64,000 nt of DNA from Effrenium voratum (GCA_963377175.1 CAUJNA010003782.1:1-64000); one strand, 5' to 3'; shown: positions 12,281-24,452, counted from the first letter of the stretch. The notes: generated by a model not told the origin, from the sequence alone. A program made the numbers and translations.

Positions 12281-14002
12281 TAGGGGATTCGCGCTTGTCC
12301 AAGTCGGACCCTCCCTTTGCGGGCCCAAGAATGATTCCAAACGGCAATTTCCGAGAGAAGTTCACCAGAAGTCCAGGTAAAAAATCGAATTCGTGCTGCT
12401 GAATTGCTTTAAACATAGGTTTAGGTCTAATTACTCTTGGTTTCGTGTTGGCTTGGTATTGATTTCGCATTGGGGTCCCCAACTGTAGTCCGGCTGGGAT
12501 TGGGCCTGGGCGAGAACTCAGGCAGCTTCGTATTGTTTTGGAATTGGTCGATTCGAGAAGTTTCTTGGCACCCGGCGGCCTGGGGCTCTGGGGAAAACGA
12601 TCATTTTAACGATTGGCTGATTTTTTTATTGAAAGGGCGGGGAGTGATTACCACTGGCTCAAGACTTCGGGTAGAGGAAGGCTAGTACGGGACAATCCCC
12701 TTGCCATAAATGGCGGCGGATATCCGGCTTCTTAATTCTTTACATGGCTCTGGGTCGATCATATTATAGTACCTGGTTTTGATGACTCACCTGGTTTGGG
12801 CCCCCACCGGTTCAAAGGTCGCCCCGGGCGGCCTTTGGAAATGAACTCACGGTGTTGAGTCCATTGCCGCACTTGTCTCAGAAGCATCAAGGCACTGAAG
12901 CCTGGTTGGCCTTGCACGCTTGGAATTCCACTCGGAGCAAAACCTAAGGACCTATGTGCACAATACCGTGATGTGGGGAAACATGATTTTGCAAAGGTTT
13001 GCCGGGGGTTCGACAAGCGTTGGCCCAACTCTTGTAGGTTGGCACCATGCCGGTTGGGTTTGCAATCGTTGCGGGCCGTACTTGGCAGCCGGACAGTTGC
13101 CTTCCCAGTCGGCGCGACTTCCGCGAACCATTTGTTAGGTCAGGGAGCAGAGTCATTCTGGGTTCACAAGCAATCGCCTGTGCGACCCCGGGCCTATAGG
13201 CCACATCTGGCGCAAGAGTTGGGCCTGAAGCATCTGAAGCCATGAGATGTGGAGCTGCATACACGAGCAGTTGGACAGTCATTCCCTGGCCTGATTCGGC
13301 AACTGAGCCGCAAGTGCTTCAGCATCATTCGACCCAGCCCAGCCCAGGCCTTTCGCGCGCCCGCGCGTCTGCCGGGGCCGCAGACGGGTTTTCGTCGGAC
13401 CAGAAGAGGGGGCCATGGGAAAAGGTTGGGCAAGCGATTCGCCACGCCCAATCCTTCTGAATTGGGGTAGAGGTTGCGTTGATTGAAGATATCTACTGCT
13501 GATTGTGGGGGACAGCCCTGTAGAATCTGTGAACGGCACGACGTGCAATTAACAATCTCATCACTTTGATTAGCCAGTCGTGTCAACCGGAACGCCTCCC
13601 GAAAACAAAGAGGAAGTTCCCTTCGAATCCTTGCAAGTCTGCAAACATGCTTGCTGGGTAATTCAAGCTGCGCTGCGTATTGGAGGTATGCCCTATTATC
13701 TTGGCACCAAGGATGTTGCATATTGATATGTTGGACGCTTCCTTTTTCAGCATTGGGCTCAGAAGCGGTCGAAATCGGAGCACCTCAAACTGGGCTACTC
13801 GTGGAGTGTCAGCCAAGCAACCCATGTCCGTGTTCCTTGTTCATTGCTGTGCCGGGCGATCGGGTTCGCCCCAATCCGCCGAGGATCCAGCCATCTTTTT
13901 CTGGGCGACCTCACCTTGGAATGGAACACACCATGCGCCCGTACCCACCCATGATGCTTTGTTTGGTGATCCCTCGTGTCAGCTTCGCACACACCCTTCA
14001 CG

Positions 14003-14121
14003 CCGGCTTGCCAGTAGTGCCCTTTTCAGCCCCTTTTTTGCTTGGTTTTGGGTTCCCCTACTAAAATAGACTACAGAAAAAGTTGGTACCCTCATTCTAC
14101 CCTCTCCACCGGAGGACCTGG
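14003..14121. repeat. CTAGGTCCTCCAGTA element, diverged copy
   Basis: The core GGGTTCCCCTACTAAAATAG and right end CGGAGGACCTGG match the family seen at 17495, 37575 and 58203. It lies just upstream of the gene starting at 14184. Confidence 0.65.
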
Positions 14122-14183
14122 CCAAATTAGCGGAAAAAAGGAAACCGCGACCACGCCGGCGAACACGCGCTTCTCCGCCCGCC

Positions 14184-16893
14184 ATGGACGCCTTGTCCTC
14201 CGCCCCGGTGCAGTACACCTCCCTCGAGCCGGACGAGTTCGATGCAGAGGCCAGCCCCGAGGAGGTGGAAGCCTCAGGGCCAGAGACCCCCGAGGAGACG
14301 CCGGAGAAGCTCGGCCTCAAGGAGGCGCGAACCCGCGCGCGCGAACTTGGCGAGGTTCTTTAAGCAAGCCCCCACTTTTTTGTTCTTCCATGTGTCCATG
14401 AGCTACTAATTACTATACACGCACGACTAGAAATGCACAAACCAAATAAATATGATGTGCAACTTCAAGAAAATGAACCCACGCAAACACACAAACACGC
14501 GCCTTGCGCGCCATTTTTTGTTGCCCGCAAGAAGGCCCTCAAAAGAACCCGCTGGCCCCCCCCCCCCCGGCCACTTCCATGGGGCTTCCCGCGAGTCGCT
14601 GGTGCTGCCGCGCTTCGATGCCTGGGCCAAGCGCCTCGACGCGGCGGCGGCGAATGCGGCGCGGGAGCTTTACGAGCGCTTGAAGGCCTGGGGCACTTTG
14701 GTCTCATGGAACCCTAGGGACTATAAAAAAAAAGTAAAAAACAATACAACAAGTGCTATAGGAAGGTTCTGGTTTTGGTAGGTATTTGGCTAACTTTCTG
14801 TACCTGGGCCTTTTCTTTGCTTGAGTTTACAACGTCTAGGGGCGTGCTATCCTTGCAAAGTCAGGCGGTTTGGGTGTCAGGCCAAACCATCCGTCGACTG
14901 CGATCAGAAGCGCGCAAGCCGTCAGGTGGTTTCTTTGGTGCATGTTGCTCGGATGTTGGGACTTTCACTTTTTGCCAACTAATGGCCTGGAGTTCCCCCC
15001 CAACCTCAGAAGCCATCCTCCTGGTAATCCATAGGGATACCTCCCATTTGGAGGGGGGAACTGTTCACGAATCGATCCCTGACGTTTTTTTTCCTGGCTG
15101 GCACCATTCTTGCTTTCTTGGTCGGCAGGGGGCCACGGCGAAACGGGGAAAACATCAGAAGCGCAACCCGCGCAACTGAAGACCTGCAAGGCGCAGAGGG
15201 TTGAAGTACCTGAGGATGGCTTTTGGGGTGTAAGAAGGGGTCTAATTACCTTAGGTGCTTGGACCCTCTGGGAGGGTTTAGTTGCACAAGCTTCGAAAAG
15301 AAGCAAGAGCTCACTGTTTTAGATTCAGCTGAGAGTTGAGGCGAGGTCGGGTGACTTTCGCAGACCTTGAGGAGAGTGGATGTCCAATTTGGTGGTTCAT
15401 TGAAAGGGGTCAATTGCGGCGACTTCACTCGAAGGATGCACCATGCGTCATTGCCTCATTAGGTACCGGATTCTGCCACTAACATGGCACCTAACAGCAT
15501 TTCAGGTACCTCTCAAAGGCTACGACAGTGGGAGCGGTATCCTTCCCTTGAACCTGCCACTGGAGGAGGTTCCACAAAGGGAGATGGCTCGGACGGTCGC
15601 ATCGTCCTGCGATGTCGTCGGATTTGTTTCCCGTCGGAGAGGTGCACTCGCAGTCGGAGAGCATGGCCTCATCCACCCGGAGCTTCAAGGTGCATTTCTC
15701 CATCGCTGGCATGCAAGGACTCGGTAACAAGTGGGGGGCATTTTGTACATCCAGGGCTCACCGGTAAGAACCCTGGACAAACAAAAACCAAGGATTCCAA
15801 CGATGGTTTTAGACATCTTTGGGGTAGAACGAACAAAAACAAAGATCTGTTTGGGGCCTGGCGTTTTCTTTCTTTTGGCCAGAAGGGAAGTTGAGCTCAC
15901 TATGTTGCTTGGCTACCCTTATGAATAGATCCAGTGCGAAACCAAGCGGAAAATTCGGCGAGTGGTCATCACATATTCATCTGACCTTGTGACCAACCCC
16001 ACAGGAGTTTACACACAGACCTCTTGCGCGGATCCGCTGGCGCCCACGTGGGCCGTCAGCACGGCTGGACAGATGGAGCTGGTTCCGAATCTCGAGGCGG
16101 AATGGGTCTTGGACGATGAGACGCTTCTGCAGTGCCAGCACTTCGCCGGTGGTGAAACAAAGCAAAGCAGCCTGGCAGAGTCAACGTGAAGAACCAAAGC
16201 TCTGCAACACACCAATCCTGAGGGATCCGTTCACATTTAAGTTGTTATTGTGTGGGGGGCAATTCTTGAAGAGCGCAGGAGTCGGCGCTGTGTTCCACCA
16301 TTTGGGCTTGCATCGGATGTGTCAGATCATCAAAACATCTGATCTGCCAAACACAATTGTGCAAGGACGCCATTGAACAACAAGCTCTTAAACATATGAT
16401 CATCGAGAAAAAAAAAGGAAAAAAAGAAGGAAACAAAAACATCAGGCTCTTAAACATTCTACCGGGATCAGTGGTTGCCTCCACTTTGTTTCTTCCCAGG
16501 CATCGATGAGGCCCGACTGAGCGATCGCTTCGGCTCCGACTTCATCGCTTCGCTGGGCGGGATGCCGCGGCTGCTGCAGTTCCTGGGCGTAGCTTCTTGA
16601 CTGCTATTGGGCAACGGATCTTCAGACTTTAACTTTCCGGTTGAAAGGGGAAATCTCCACTAAACCCACAAACATAAGTTTATACATACTAAACCTACCA
16701 AAACTGAAAGTGTTCCATTAAATCTTATTGGTTTTGCACTAAACCCACCAAAGAGTCATTCACTTTTTGCCGAGGGGTCGTTACAGCAGCCAAGGTTTGC
16801 GCGGATCCCAAGGCGGCGGAGTATGCCGAGGTCTTACCCTTTGGCCTTCCGGACGCCCTTCTGCGCACCAATGCGCTCGACGGGAAGTCGTGA
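14184..16893 (+). CDS. Six-exon gene, about 224 residues, product not recognised
   Basis: Exons are 14184-14354, 14596-14685, 15642-15723, 16005-16148, 16500-16588 and 16795-16893, with TGA at 16891-16893. All phases join. Donors are GT except a GC at 14686. Acceptors are AG|G except AG|T before 14596. The ATG at 14184 is in a good context (GCCATGG). Exon 1 encodes an acidic, Pro/Glu-rich head (SPEEVEASGPETPEETPEKL) that then becomes basic. Exon 2 encodes a helical segment (RFDAWAKRLDAAAANAAREL). The rest has no motif I know, with segments such as KVHFSIAGMQGLG, NLEAEWVLDDETLLQCQHF and DRFGSDFIASLGGMPRLLQF. No signal peptide or membrane segment is visible. The third exon could instead start a separate gene at ATG 15612. 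No function is proposed. Confidence 0.55.
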
Positions 16894-17019
16894 ACCGCGC
16901 TGTGAACGTTGGAATGCGGAGTGCATGCAGCTTGAAAAGGGGCAAGGCGTTTCCTGAGGTTGGAGGTTGCAGAGGTTTGCAACCTGCTAAGTCGCCATGG
17001 TTTCTTGCTGGAGTTTGGG

Positions 17020-17160
17020 GAACCTTTACTCAGGTTCCCCCTACTTGGTGGTTTGGATTGGTGCTTCGGAAATGGATTTGAACCCCTTCTTGTAGAGGGT
17101 AAATGGGAAACCGCTCCTGAACCACCAAACCACCAATCCAAACCACCATCTAGACTTCCC
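17020..17160. repeat. Long inverted repeat with GGTGGTTTGGATTGG stem
   Basis: CTTGGTGGTTTGGATTGG near 17045 pairs with CCAATCCAAACCACCA near 17135. A nested pair (TTTGAACCCC / related) lies in the loop. Confidence 0.75.
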
Positions 17161-17494
17161 CAGCATTGGCTCCCCTTTTGGCTTCTTTGCTTTTTTGGGG
17201 TTCTGGTTTGTTTGCCACCAACCAGGCAAAAAGGCAATTTTTTGCTGGGGTTCTAAGTCCAGCCCAGTAGGGGGTCAGCGGATGTATGGCGCATTTTGCA
17301 GCAGCTGGGCGAGTAGAGGTAAAGGGCTCCGATCGGATCGGTCCCGGTCACGAAGTCTTTCGCCTGTCGTTTGAGCACCGACTCAGATCCGTTTCGGACT
17401 GGCTTAGTGTCATAGCGTCATGGCCTTACTCACTTGCCCACAGCGAGTCGACCGGATCTGAGCTTTTGGTGTTCCTGGTTTGGTCCATATTTAG

Positions 17495-17609
17495 CTAGGT
17501 CCCCCAGTAGTGCCTTTTTGTTTCCCTTTTTTGCAGGAGGGTTCCCCTACGAAAATAGAGTACAGAAAAAAGGGTACCCTTATTCTAACCTCTCTACTGG
17601 AGGACCTAG
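17495..17609. repeat. CTAGGTCCTCCAGTA element
   Basis: Starts CTAGGTCCCCCAGTAGTGCC and ends TCTACTGGAGGACCTAG. Core CCCCTACGAAAATAGAGTAC, then GGGTACCCTTATTCTAACC. MITE-like, no coding capacity. Confidence 0.9.
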
Positions 17610-18090
17610 TTTATTTGTCACCTTGCGTCCAAGATGCCTAGCAGGAAGGTAGAAACTGAAGGATTGGGCCTCACTCATTGACCCCAAATATAAAAGCTCC
17701 TGCTTGGGCTCTTCAGGGCAATCCTTCATCCTTACCTTGGGTTACGCAAGGAACCGGTCCCCTTTGCAGTTGCTTCCCTACTAAGGATGATGGAAAATCG
17801 GATAGGCCAACCCTCCATTTTGAACCGCCCAGTCCCTGTGTTTTTCCATTTTTTGGGGGATGGTTCCCCCTGAAGCTCAAACTTAGGGATGCCCTTCTTT
17901 GCCCATGGCCACATCTCCGAAAAGCTGGGTGGGGCAAAATATGGTTTAGTCACCTGGTTTTCCTGGTTTGGTCCATATTCAGTTCAGGTTCCAAAAGGTG
18001 ATCGCCTTTGATTTGTGGGTCTGTTGGCTAACTGAGTCTCCGAAAAGCTCCGGGATAATTTTGGTTGGAGCGCAAACTCGAACTCGGCAG

Positions 18091-21000
18091 GTCCTTCCAG
18101 TCTTTCAGGGGGTTCTCGGTGAAGTATGCGCCCACCCACGAGTGGTTCAAGAGCTCCTCGCTCGATTCAGCTGGATTCGACGTGGGGCAGCTGGACGTCG
18201 AGAAAACCCCCCCCCGAGGTGCCCGTTTCGGACTTGAAACTGTTGAGGTAGATCCATGTGGGTGTGGGTCAAAATTAGTCACCACCAGGAATTGGACCGC
18301 AGGTTGCAGTCGTGTTTCCATTTGCCAGGGTTCCATTTTGGGTACGTATTTTTGACCCACAGCCATTTGGCCATGGGTTGCATCACCTCTGGCGAGCCAT
18401 TTTGGGGGTGGATGAACATCCATGTGCCACCTTGATGTTCACCAGGGGTACAGGGTTTTGACCCACAGCCATGATTTTGTGGCAAATGAACAGTTTGGAC
18501 TTGTTCTAGCCAACCCACTCAGGAAGTGAGAAGTCGACGTTTCTATAGGTGGGAGCCTTGAGCTTTGACACGGCGCGGCCGGAGAATCACAACACTTCAC
18601 GGGCAAATTGGATGCCTGGAACTGGGTTCGTGTTGATTTGTTGTTGTGAGGGTCCCCGGTCTTCTGAGGAGTGGTGTTTGGATGGGCTGGTGTGACGGGG
18701 TCGGTTGGGAAGGTGGACAATGTCTCTGCTTGTGTTATGGATGCCTGTTCCTCGTTTTTCCAAAGAATGAGAGTCTTGCTTGTGCTAGTACCCCTTTTTT
18801 TGGGGAACCCTCCTACTAAAATAAACTACAGGAGAAAAAAATGGGTACCCTTGTTCTAACCTCTTTACTGGAGGACCTAGTGTGGTACATGAGAGAAGTA
18901 CGTTGTTTGCGGGCCATTTTGGTAAACAGCTTGCTGGGCGGAAGGTGGCAAACGCTCCGAAGACAGAAGCCGACCAGTGAAGCAGGATTGGTTTCGGAAT
19001 ATAAGTTTGGACACGTTGAAACGACGTCCAACGCCTGAAAGTGAAGCACTCCTAGGGGTAGCTTCCATTTCCATTCTTTCCAGGGATCCTTCTTTTCAGG
19101 AAACCACAACGTCAACCAAGTTAGAATCCTTGCGTAACCTGGCCATCCGAGGTGAAGGGAACAAGGCCACCATGGGCATCTCTGACTTCGCGCAGGGCCA
19201 GCTGGGAGAAGTCGTGTACTGCACCTCAGCTGCACTCGCCGTAGGGGCTGATGGCGCGCTACCGGTCACCCACATGCAACCTGCGAAGGATTTTTTCTTT
19301 GGAAAGAGATTGAGCTTCCAGCGTGCTTCCGCGAGAGGTGTTTGTTTTTCGGCTTGAGTCACGCAAAAAACGGCACACAGCCAGATCATAGACAGGACGG
19401 ACGCAGCAGAAATGCAGAGAAATCCAGCCCAGCCCACACCCGCACGCCCTTGCGTGCACGCCCACCCTCTCGCGCCCCCACATGTACGCGCCTCCACGCA
19501 CGTTCGCATGCAAGAGTTCTGGGGTAGGGCTCCAAAATTCATCCCTTTTGCAAATCAGTGTTGGGAGGAATGCTTGGTGAGATGCCCCTGAAGCTGATCT
19601 TAGCCATCAGCGACTTGCGCGAGTTGCCGATTTGAGTTTTTGGTGACTCTGGTTTCACGCCGGCGTGGAACATCTCCAAGCGCCTTTCTGGACGGTCTGC
19701 TAAACCGCGCAGCGGTTTCTGCCAGACAATATGTACCAGCAAGCCTTTGTTCGGGGGTAAATTTACTGATTAATATTGCCGCAAGAGCCGGTGAACACAT
19801 TTTGCTCCGGAAAGCAAAATGAATGAAGGAATTCTTCAAGCAGGTGCATAAAAACGCATCAAAGCATGTGCATGTCCTTTTTGGGGGACCCTAAGGCATG
19901 TGTGCTTCCTTGCTGTCTTTTTAGAGCCACCAAGAAGGGGGTAACTCCAAAAACGGACCACCTGTGCATGGCGCTCATGGCTGGTCCTCTTCTCTTTTGC
20001 ACGTGGGGAGGCTGTCCTTTAAAACCGCCTTAAGGAAGAACCCCAGTTGCCCAGTGCCCTGTTTTCAGCTTTTCTTAGGGAAGGGTTCCCTAAAAAATCT
20101 CGACCAACCAGAAAAAGGAGGGCATCCTGTCTTTCCCCTGGCCACACATCTGAGGAAAGGGGCAACTCCACAAAAGGACATACCCACATGGTGGTCACAG
20201 CCCATGCGCCAAAACGCCATGTTTCTCGTCGATATTCGGAAGGGACGCTGGCGCGATAGGTAGGGAATGTGGTTGAATGGAATTTTTAGGGACACCACCA
20301 GCATGGGATGGCTTTCTGGGGGTCATTCCAAGTCTCATGCCCCGCCTCCCTGGCACCGATTGCAAGAAGATGTGACCTTCCATTTGCTCAAGATTGTTTA
20401 TTTTTATTATTTTCCCCTGTTGGTTTTAAAGGGAACCTATCACTACTGGATCGCTACTGGATTTTTTCCCCGGCTCGCGGCTCGCGTTTCAGGCGAGCTG
20501 CCGGAGGTGGGCGCCAAGTTCTCCGCCAAGGACACCGTGTGCACCCTGGAGAGCGTCAAGGCGCGGTTTTGCGGCGTGCGGCGTTCGGTGCCTTTTTAGG
20601 ATTCCCATCTATTTTTCTAAAAGGCCACCTATGAAGGAGCGGCGTTCTTTGCGTATTGGGTGTGGGCCACGGGGTCGAAAACGGCCCGGCGAGTCGGAGT
20701 TGGCAAAGCGGAGCGGCGGTTTTTGTTGTTGTGTGTTTTTTTCTTGTGGGTTAGGCTCTTCTTCAGGTAAACCCATGAACTGGTGGTTTGGATGGGGGGG
20801 GGTTGAACTTCTGGTTTTGTTTGGGTGAGCCTCCCGTCCACGTTGCCATGGCACATTTCGGAATTGGTGCTGGTTTGGGCCATCCTTTCCTTTAAAAAGG
20901 GGCCTCCAGTTGGGTTCCATGTTAGGGGGTTGGTTTTTGCCGGGTTAGTTTTTTGCCGGAGTGGGATGTGACACGGATGTGTATCCGGAGCACAAAACGG

Positions 21001-24000
21001 TAAATTGCATGACAAGGACGTCATGCTACTTGTTACCTGGAGTGCTGACGGGGATCGGCTTGGCTGAGAGAGGATGACGCTACCCGAACCGGGGTGAAGG
21101 TGCCGAGTGTGGTCCAAGAGTTTGCGTTTGGCGCCTTCACATCTACCTTGCAGCCCCTGCCTTCCGAAGACTTGCCTCATACTTGCCTTCAAAAGGGCAT
21201 TCACTTGACCTGGGGCACCCCGCCTGGCCGCAAACTGCCTCTTTCCCACAGTCAGCACTCAGCTCTTGAAGGCACCTAGCACTATTTGTTGTGCAGGCTG
21301 TGGGCGAAGTTTATGCGCCGGTGGATTGCCGCTCGGACGGGTTGGAGCAAATCTGACAGGGACCTGACCAGATTTTTTTTGCGCGCAGCCCGGAGGCAAA
21401 AACAACAGTCAGCGGCCCTTCAAGGGAGGAATGTTGACAAAGGGGCCGAGGGCGATCCTCCTTCGCTCGCTTGAGTCGAGACCATTCGGTGGTTTCCTTA
21501 GGCTCAGTCGCGGGCCCTTCCTTTGAGAAAGCTGTGTGAGTCCTGAAGTCTGCCAGCCGTGCCTTCCGCAACAATCATGGTTTCCGGTGACGCGTGCAGG
21601 GAACCGGGCAAGACATACTGTGACATACCCTGGAAAGGCGGGGCTTAAGCGGGACAGCCTACCATTTGTAGGGGAATGTTGACATAGACATGGGCGCTTT
21701 TGGTTTGGAGGGTATCTGTGGTGTTGTTTCAAAGGGGGCCAAAAAGCAAGCCACTTATGTTGGGGGCTCCATTTTCGGACCAACGCGTAAGGATAGAAAG
21801 CCCCCGCCGACCCTTCCAATGGACCTGCGACGGAAAACATCCTGGCCACTTTCAGCAGGTCATTTGGACTCGCTTAACTTCCTCAGGGGAGGAGGGAGGC
21901 CGAGTTGAGCAGAGCTTTCCTTTCTTTTAAGGTGAATATGTCTGCTGTGATGCGGTGGCCACAAACATAATATGGAAGACTATGGAAGACTCATTAAAAC
22001 CAACCCATTCGGTTGGTTATTCATTGCGAGCATGGCGTTTGCTTTTAGACGCTGTTCGTGCAAAAGCCACCCGTCACACGCGCCTGGTACAACTGGCTAT
22101 GTCTGGAGCTGGCTGGTGTTCCCCCTATTCGGCGGGGAGGGGGCGGTCTTTTTGTTGGGCGTATTCCATGTTTGGTATTTTTTCAGGGAAGCCAAAGAGA
22201 AAACCGATGCTATTTTTGAGGGGTCCCCAAACAAGACATGTCCAATTTTGCCAAAACCGCCAAACGGAAAAAATGAAAGCCGAAGCCTTTCTTTTCATTT
22301 TTTTTCGGGGGGTCCCCCTAATTAAGACACGTCGCATTCTGAGAAACCGCCAACACCCCGCCAGTCCCTCACCGCCCCTCACCGCCCCTTACCGCCGAGG
22401 CGAGGTCACGGAGGTGAACACGAAGCTCAACGACGAGCCGGCGCTGGTGAACAGCTCGCCCGAGGAGGTCCGAAGTCTGCGAAAACTGCTGCGATAGGTC
22501 GGGAATGACCATATGTGTCCTTTTTGGTCGTTTTGCAATTGAAAAAATCCGGAAAGAATGAGTCCTCTAGACAGTTTTTGCAGGCCGTTGGGGTACCTTC
22601 CCATTCCATTCTTTCCAGGGATCCTTCTTTGCAGAAAGCCATCAGAACCTTCAGGGGAAACAGCTGGTTTTTGAGAAAAGAACGATGGTTGAAAAGAATG
22701 GGGAATCAACCCCTAGAAAGTCTGCGAAAACTAGTGCGATAGGTAGGGAATGACCCGAACAGGGTTGTGGTTGATCACTCGGGGTTGATGCAACCACTTC
22801 TGTGACACATTTGGGAATCCCCCTTTATATGACAAAAGCATCGTCTTTGGGAAGCCCTTTCTGTTGTATCACAGAAGTGGGTTCCATTCCCCACAGCCCT
22901 GGAACCGAATGAACCATTTTGAGAGTCCCTGAAAGGAAACCATAGGCTGGATGGTTTATAGGCACCAGCCAGCTTTTTTCAAGCATGGCAGGCGGCTGTT
23001 CCATATTCCGTTTGGCCCCCTAAATCTTCCCCAGAATTAGCTCCCCCCTTGTTTTTATGTTTATTTTTGTTTTGCTTTTTGGGGGTTTCTTGGTTTTCCA
23101 CGAACCAGGCAAAGAAGATCTCATTTTTTGCTGGGGTCCGATTTTTCCAGGATAGAAATGACGTCATCCGTCAGGATGGCTGGCTGATGAAGGTGACCTT
23201 CTCCGGAGACACCGGGGCATTAATGGACAAGGCGCGGAATTTTCGGCGCTGCGTGTCGCGAGAACGTCGCGGGGCCTGATACTCAGGGAAACCGCAGAGA
23301 TACAGGAAGAACCAGGGATACGGGAGGATTCCCCAACTTGATGCACCTTGACTAAGTTTGATATGGGAAATGGCGCCAAGGGAATCCCCCCCATATCCCC
23401 GCTCCCTCCGTATCCCGGCTTGTTCGTTTGTCCAATGATACAATGTACGTGATGGACCATGAAAGGATCTGGACTCCGCTTAAAAGCTTGTTGCGTTGGA
23501 CCCGGCAAGTAAGTAATGGACACCCCCTATTAATCAACCCTGAGCTTCCAAGGCTAAGTGTTGCCAAAGGTTCACTGTGAAAGATTTTAGGCGCTGCCGC
23601 CTCAAGTGCTGCCAGATGTTTTGCCCATCGCTTTTGGCGGATGCTCGTTGCCCCTGGTTTTTCAAGGTCAAACTGCGCCAATGTAAGAGGAAGACCTGTG
23701 CTGACCAACCACGTGAGGTTGGCTGCTTTTGGAGGAGCACCCGTAGCGGGTGCTTCATGGACCTTTCTTTCTGCAAAGGGAACCTCCCCAAGAGTATGAA
23801 AGCCCCCCGGGCACCATGGGGCCAGAAAGAAAGGCGGCTCAAGCGGTGGTCTAGCCTTGGACCCTTGCACCTTGTGATGATTTCCCTGGGTACTTTTTGT
23901 TTGCTTTTGAAGGGTTGGCCCATCTACACCATTTTGACAGAGAAAATTGCCCAAGTTGCCCACCAAGATGGTTTTGCTGATAGGATCGGTGTGCAATCGC

Positions 24001-24347
24001 TTCGAGTGCTGCAGTCCAGAACCCTTCTGTCAGCTTCCATTGTTGGACAGCGGGCAAGTGCTCAGCCCAGTGATCGCCAGCGTGTATTCATGGAAAGTGA
24101 ACCCTTTGTTGAAAAGGGACGGGGCTCCACATTTGTGAGCCGGAGATGATCATGGTTTGTCACCATGCCGTACCTGGTGTTGCTTTCCAGGTCAAGATTT
24201 AATGAGAGTCATAGCGATCTAGACTGCCAAATCCAATCTAAGAGTAAAAGTACATACCCCAAAAGCAAAGGCCCGAAAAGATCCAAGCAGAAAGCTCCCG
24301 AGGCGGCATACGACAAGCACCTGGAGTCCGAAGCCAAGGAGGAGTGA
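18091..24347 (+). CDS. gcvH: Glycine cleavage system H protein (lipoyl carrier), seven exons found
   Basis: GcvH carries the lipoyl arm that shuttles the aminomethyl group between the P, T and L proteins of the mitochondrial glycine decarboxylase. Exons are 18091-18152, 19152-19220, 20493-20560, 21297-21327, 22400-22467, 23175-23231 and 24303-24347 (TGA 24345-24347). All phases join. Family landmarks appear in order: YAPTHEWFK near the N-terminus, ATMGISDFAQGQLGEVVYC, ELPEVGAKF, the lipoylation site ESVKA (Lys codon 20558-20560), VYAP, TEVNTKLNDEPALVNSSP, DGWLMKV and a C-terminal AAYDKHLESE. The total of about 132 residues matches mature GcvH. RGFS just before the first conserved residues resembles a mitochondrial presequence cleavage region. 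The ATG and the rest of the presequence are missing, presumably on an upstream exon. Five of six donors are GC. Confidence 0.9.
18253..18373. repeat. TGTGGGTCAAAA hairpin element
   Basis: TGTGGGTCAAAATT at the left pairs with TTTTTGACCCACAGCC at the right. Related copies at 9865-9990, 41158-41258, 42541 and 43980-44035. It starts about 100 nt downstream of the exon 18091-18152 donor, in the first intron. Confidence 0.75.
18375..18478. repeat. TGTGGGTCAAAACCC element, reverse orientation
   Basis: GGGGGTGGATGAACATCCAT ... GGTTTTGACCCACAGCC is the reverse complement of the block at about 42541-42645. Confidence 0.65.
18784..18880. repeat. CTAGGTCCTCCAGTA element, 5' end degenerate
   Basis: CTAGTACCCCTTTTTTTGGGG, core CCTACTAAAATAAACTACAG, right end TTTACTGGAGGACCTAG. 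It lies in intron 1 of the GcvH gene. Confidence 0.8.
19152..19220 (+). CDS. gcvH: GcvH exon 2 (core, GISDFAQGQLGEVVY)
   Basis: Acceptor CCGAG|GTGAAG, donor TACT|GCACCT. Joining to exon 3 creates Tyr-Cys-Glu-Leu-Pro, exactly the expected position of the family's VVYxELPEVG block. This makes the GC donor hard to avoid. Confidence 0.9.
20255..20350. repeat. GGTAGGGAATG...GGTCATTCC element
   Basis: GCGATAGGTAGGGAATGTGG at the left and GGGGGTCATTCCAAGTC at the right. The same family occurs at about 22735, 40200-40340, 54005-54110, 56240-56335, 59200-59270 and 60805-60912. Confidence 0.6.
21297..21327 (+). CDS. gcvH: GcvH microexon 4 (31 nt)
   Basis: Between TGCAG|GCTGTG and GATT|GCCGCT. It encodes AVGEVYAPVD plus one base. 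Joined to exon 5 this supplies the family's VYAPVxxEV segment with no gap or insertion, which supports both the microexon and its GC donor. Confidence 0.8.
22765..22890. repeat. GTATCACAGAAGT hairpin element, second copy
   Basis: GGTTGATCACTCGGGGTTGATGCAACCACTTCTGTGA at the left, TGTATCACAGAAGTGGG at the right; intron 5 of the GcvH gene. Confidence 0.75.
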
Positions 24348-24452
24348 GTGCTGCGGGCCTTTGGCGAGCCGGCGAGCCCCTTGGACACATCGCTCAGGAA
24401 ATTCGGTGGTGACATCTCGGTTTTTGCCTGTGCTGGGGCGGAACTTTAAGGC

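Larger units (their letters stand above)
8027..14183. other. Repeat-rich stretch without a firm gene
   Basis: I see several hairpin elements (listed separately), short repeated blocks shared with other parts of the window, for example GGGACAATCCCCTTGCCATAAA at about 8068 and 12690, and a GGGT/GTAC microsatellite at 11749-11812. Exon-like segments occur at 10350-10574 and 10641-10748 but cannot be chained. I find no complete gene. Confidence 0.5.
16894..18090. other. Intergenic region; probably hides the first exon of the GcvH gene
   Basis: Contains a long inverted repeat (about 17020-17160), a CTAGGTCCTCCAGTA element (17495-17609) and blocks recurring elsewhere, for example AGCGAGTCGACCGGATCTGA near 17445 and a close match at 5762. 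The GcvH model lacks an ATG, so its start and presequence exon should lie here, but I could not fix it. Confidence 0.45.

Noticed and set aside
23534..23996. Minus-strand frame with AKHLAALEAAAPKIFH-like helix
   Set aside because: It lies within a GcvH intron, has no splice-phase support on the minus strand, and no motif.
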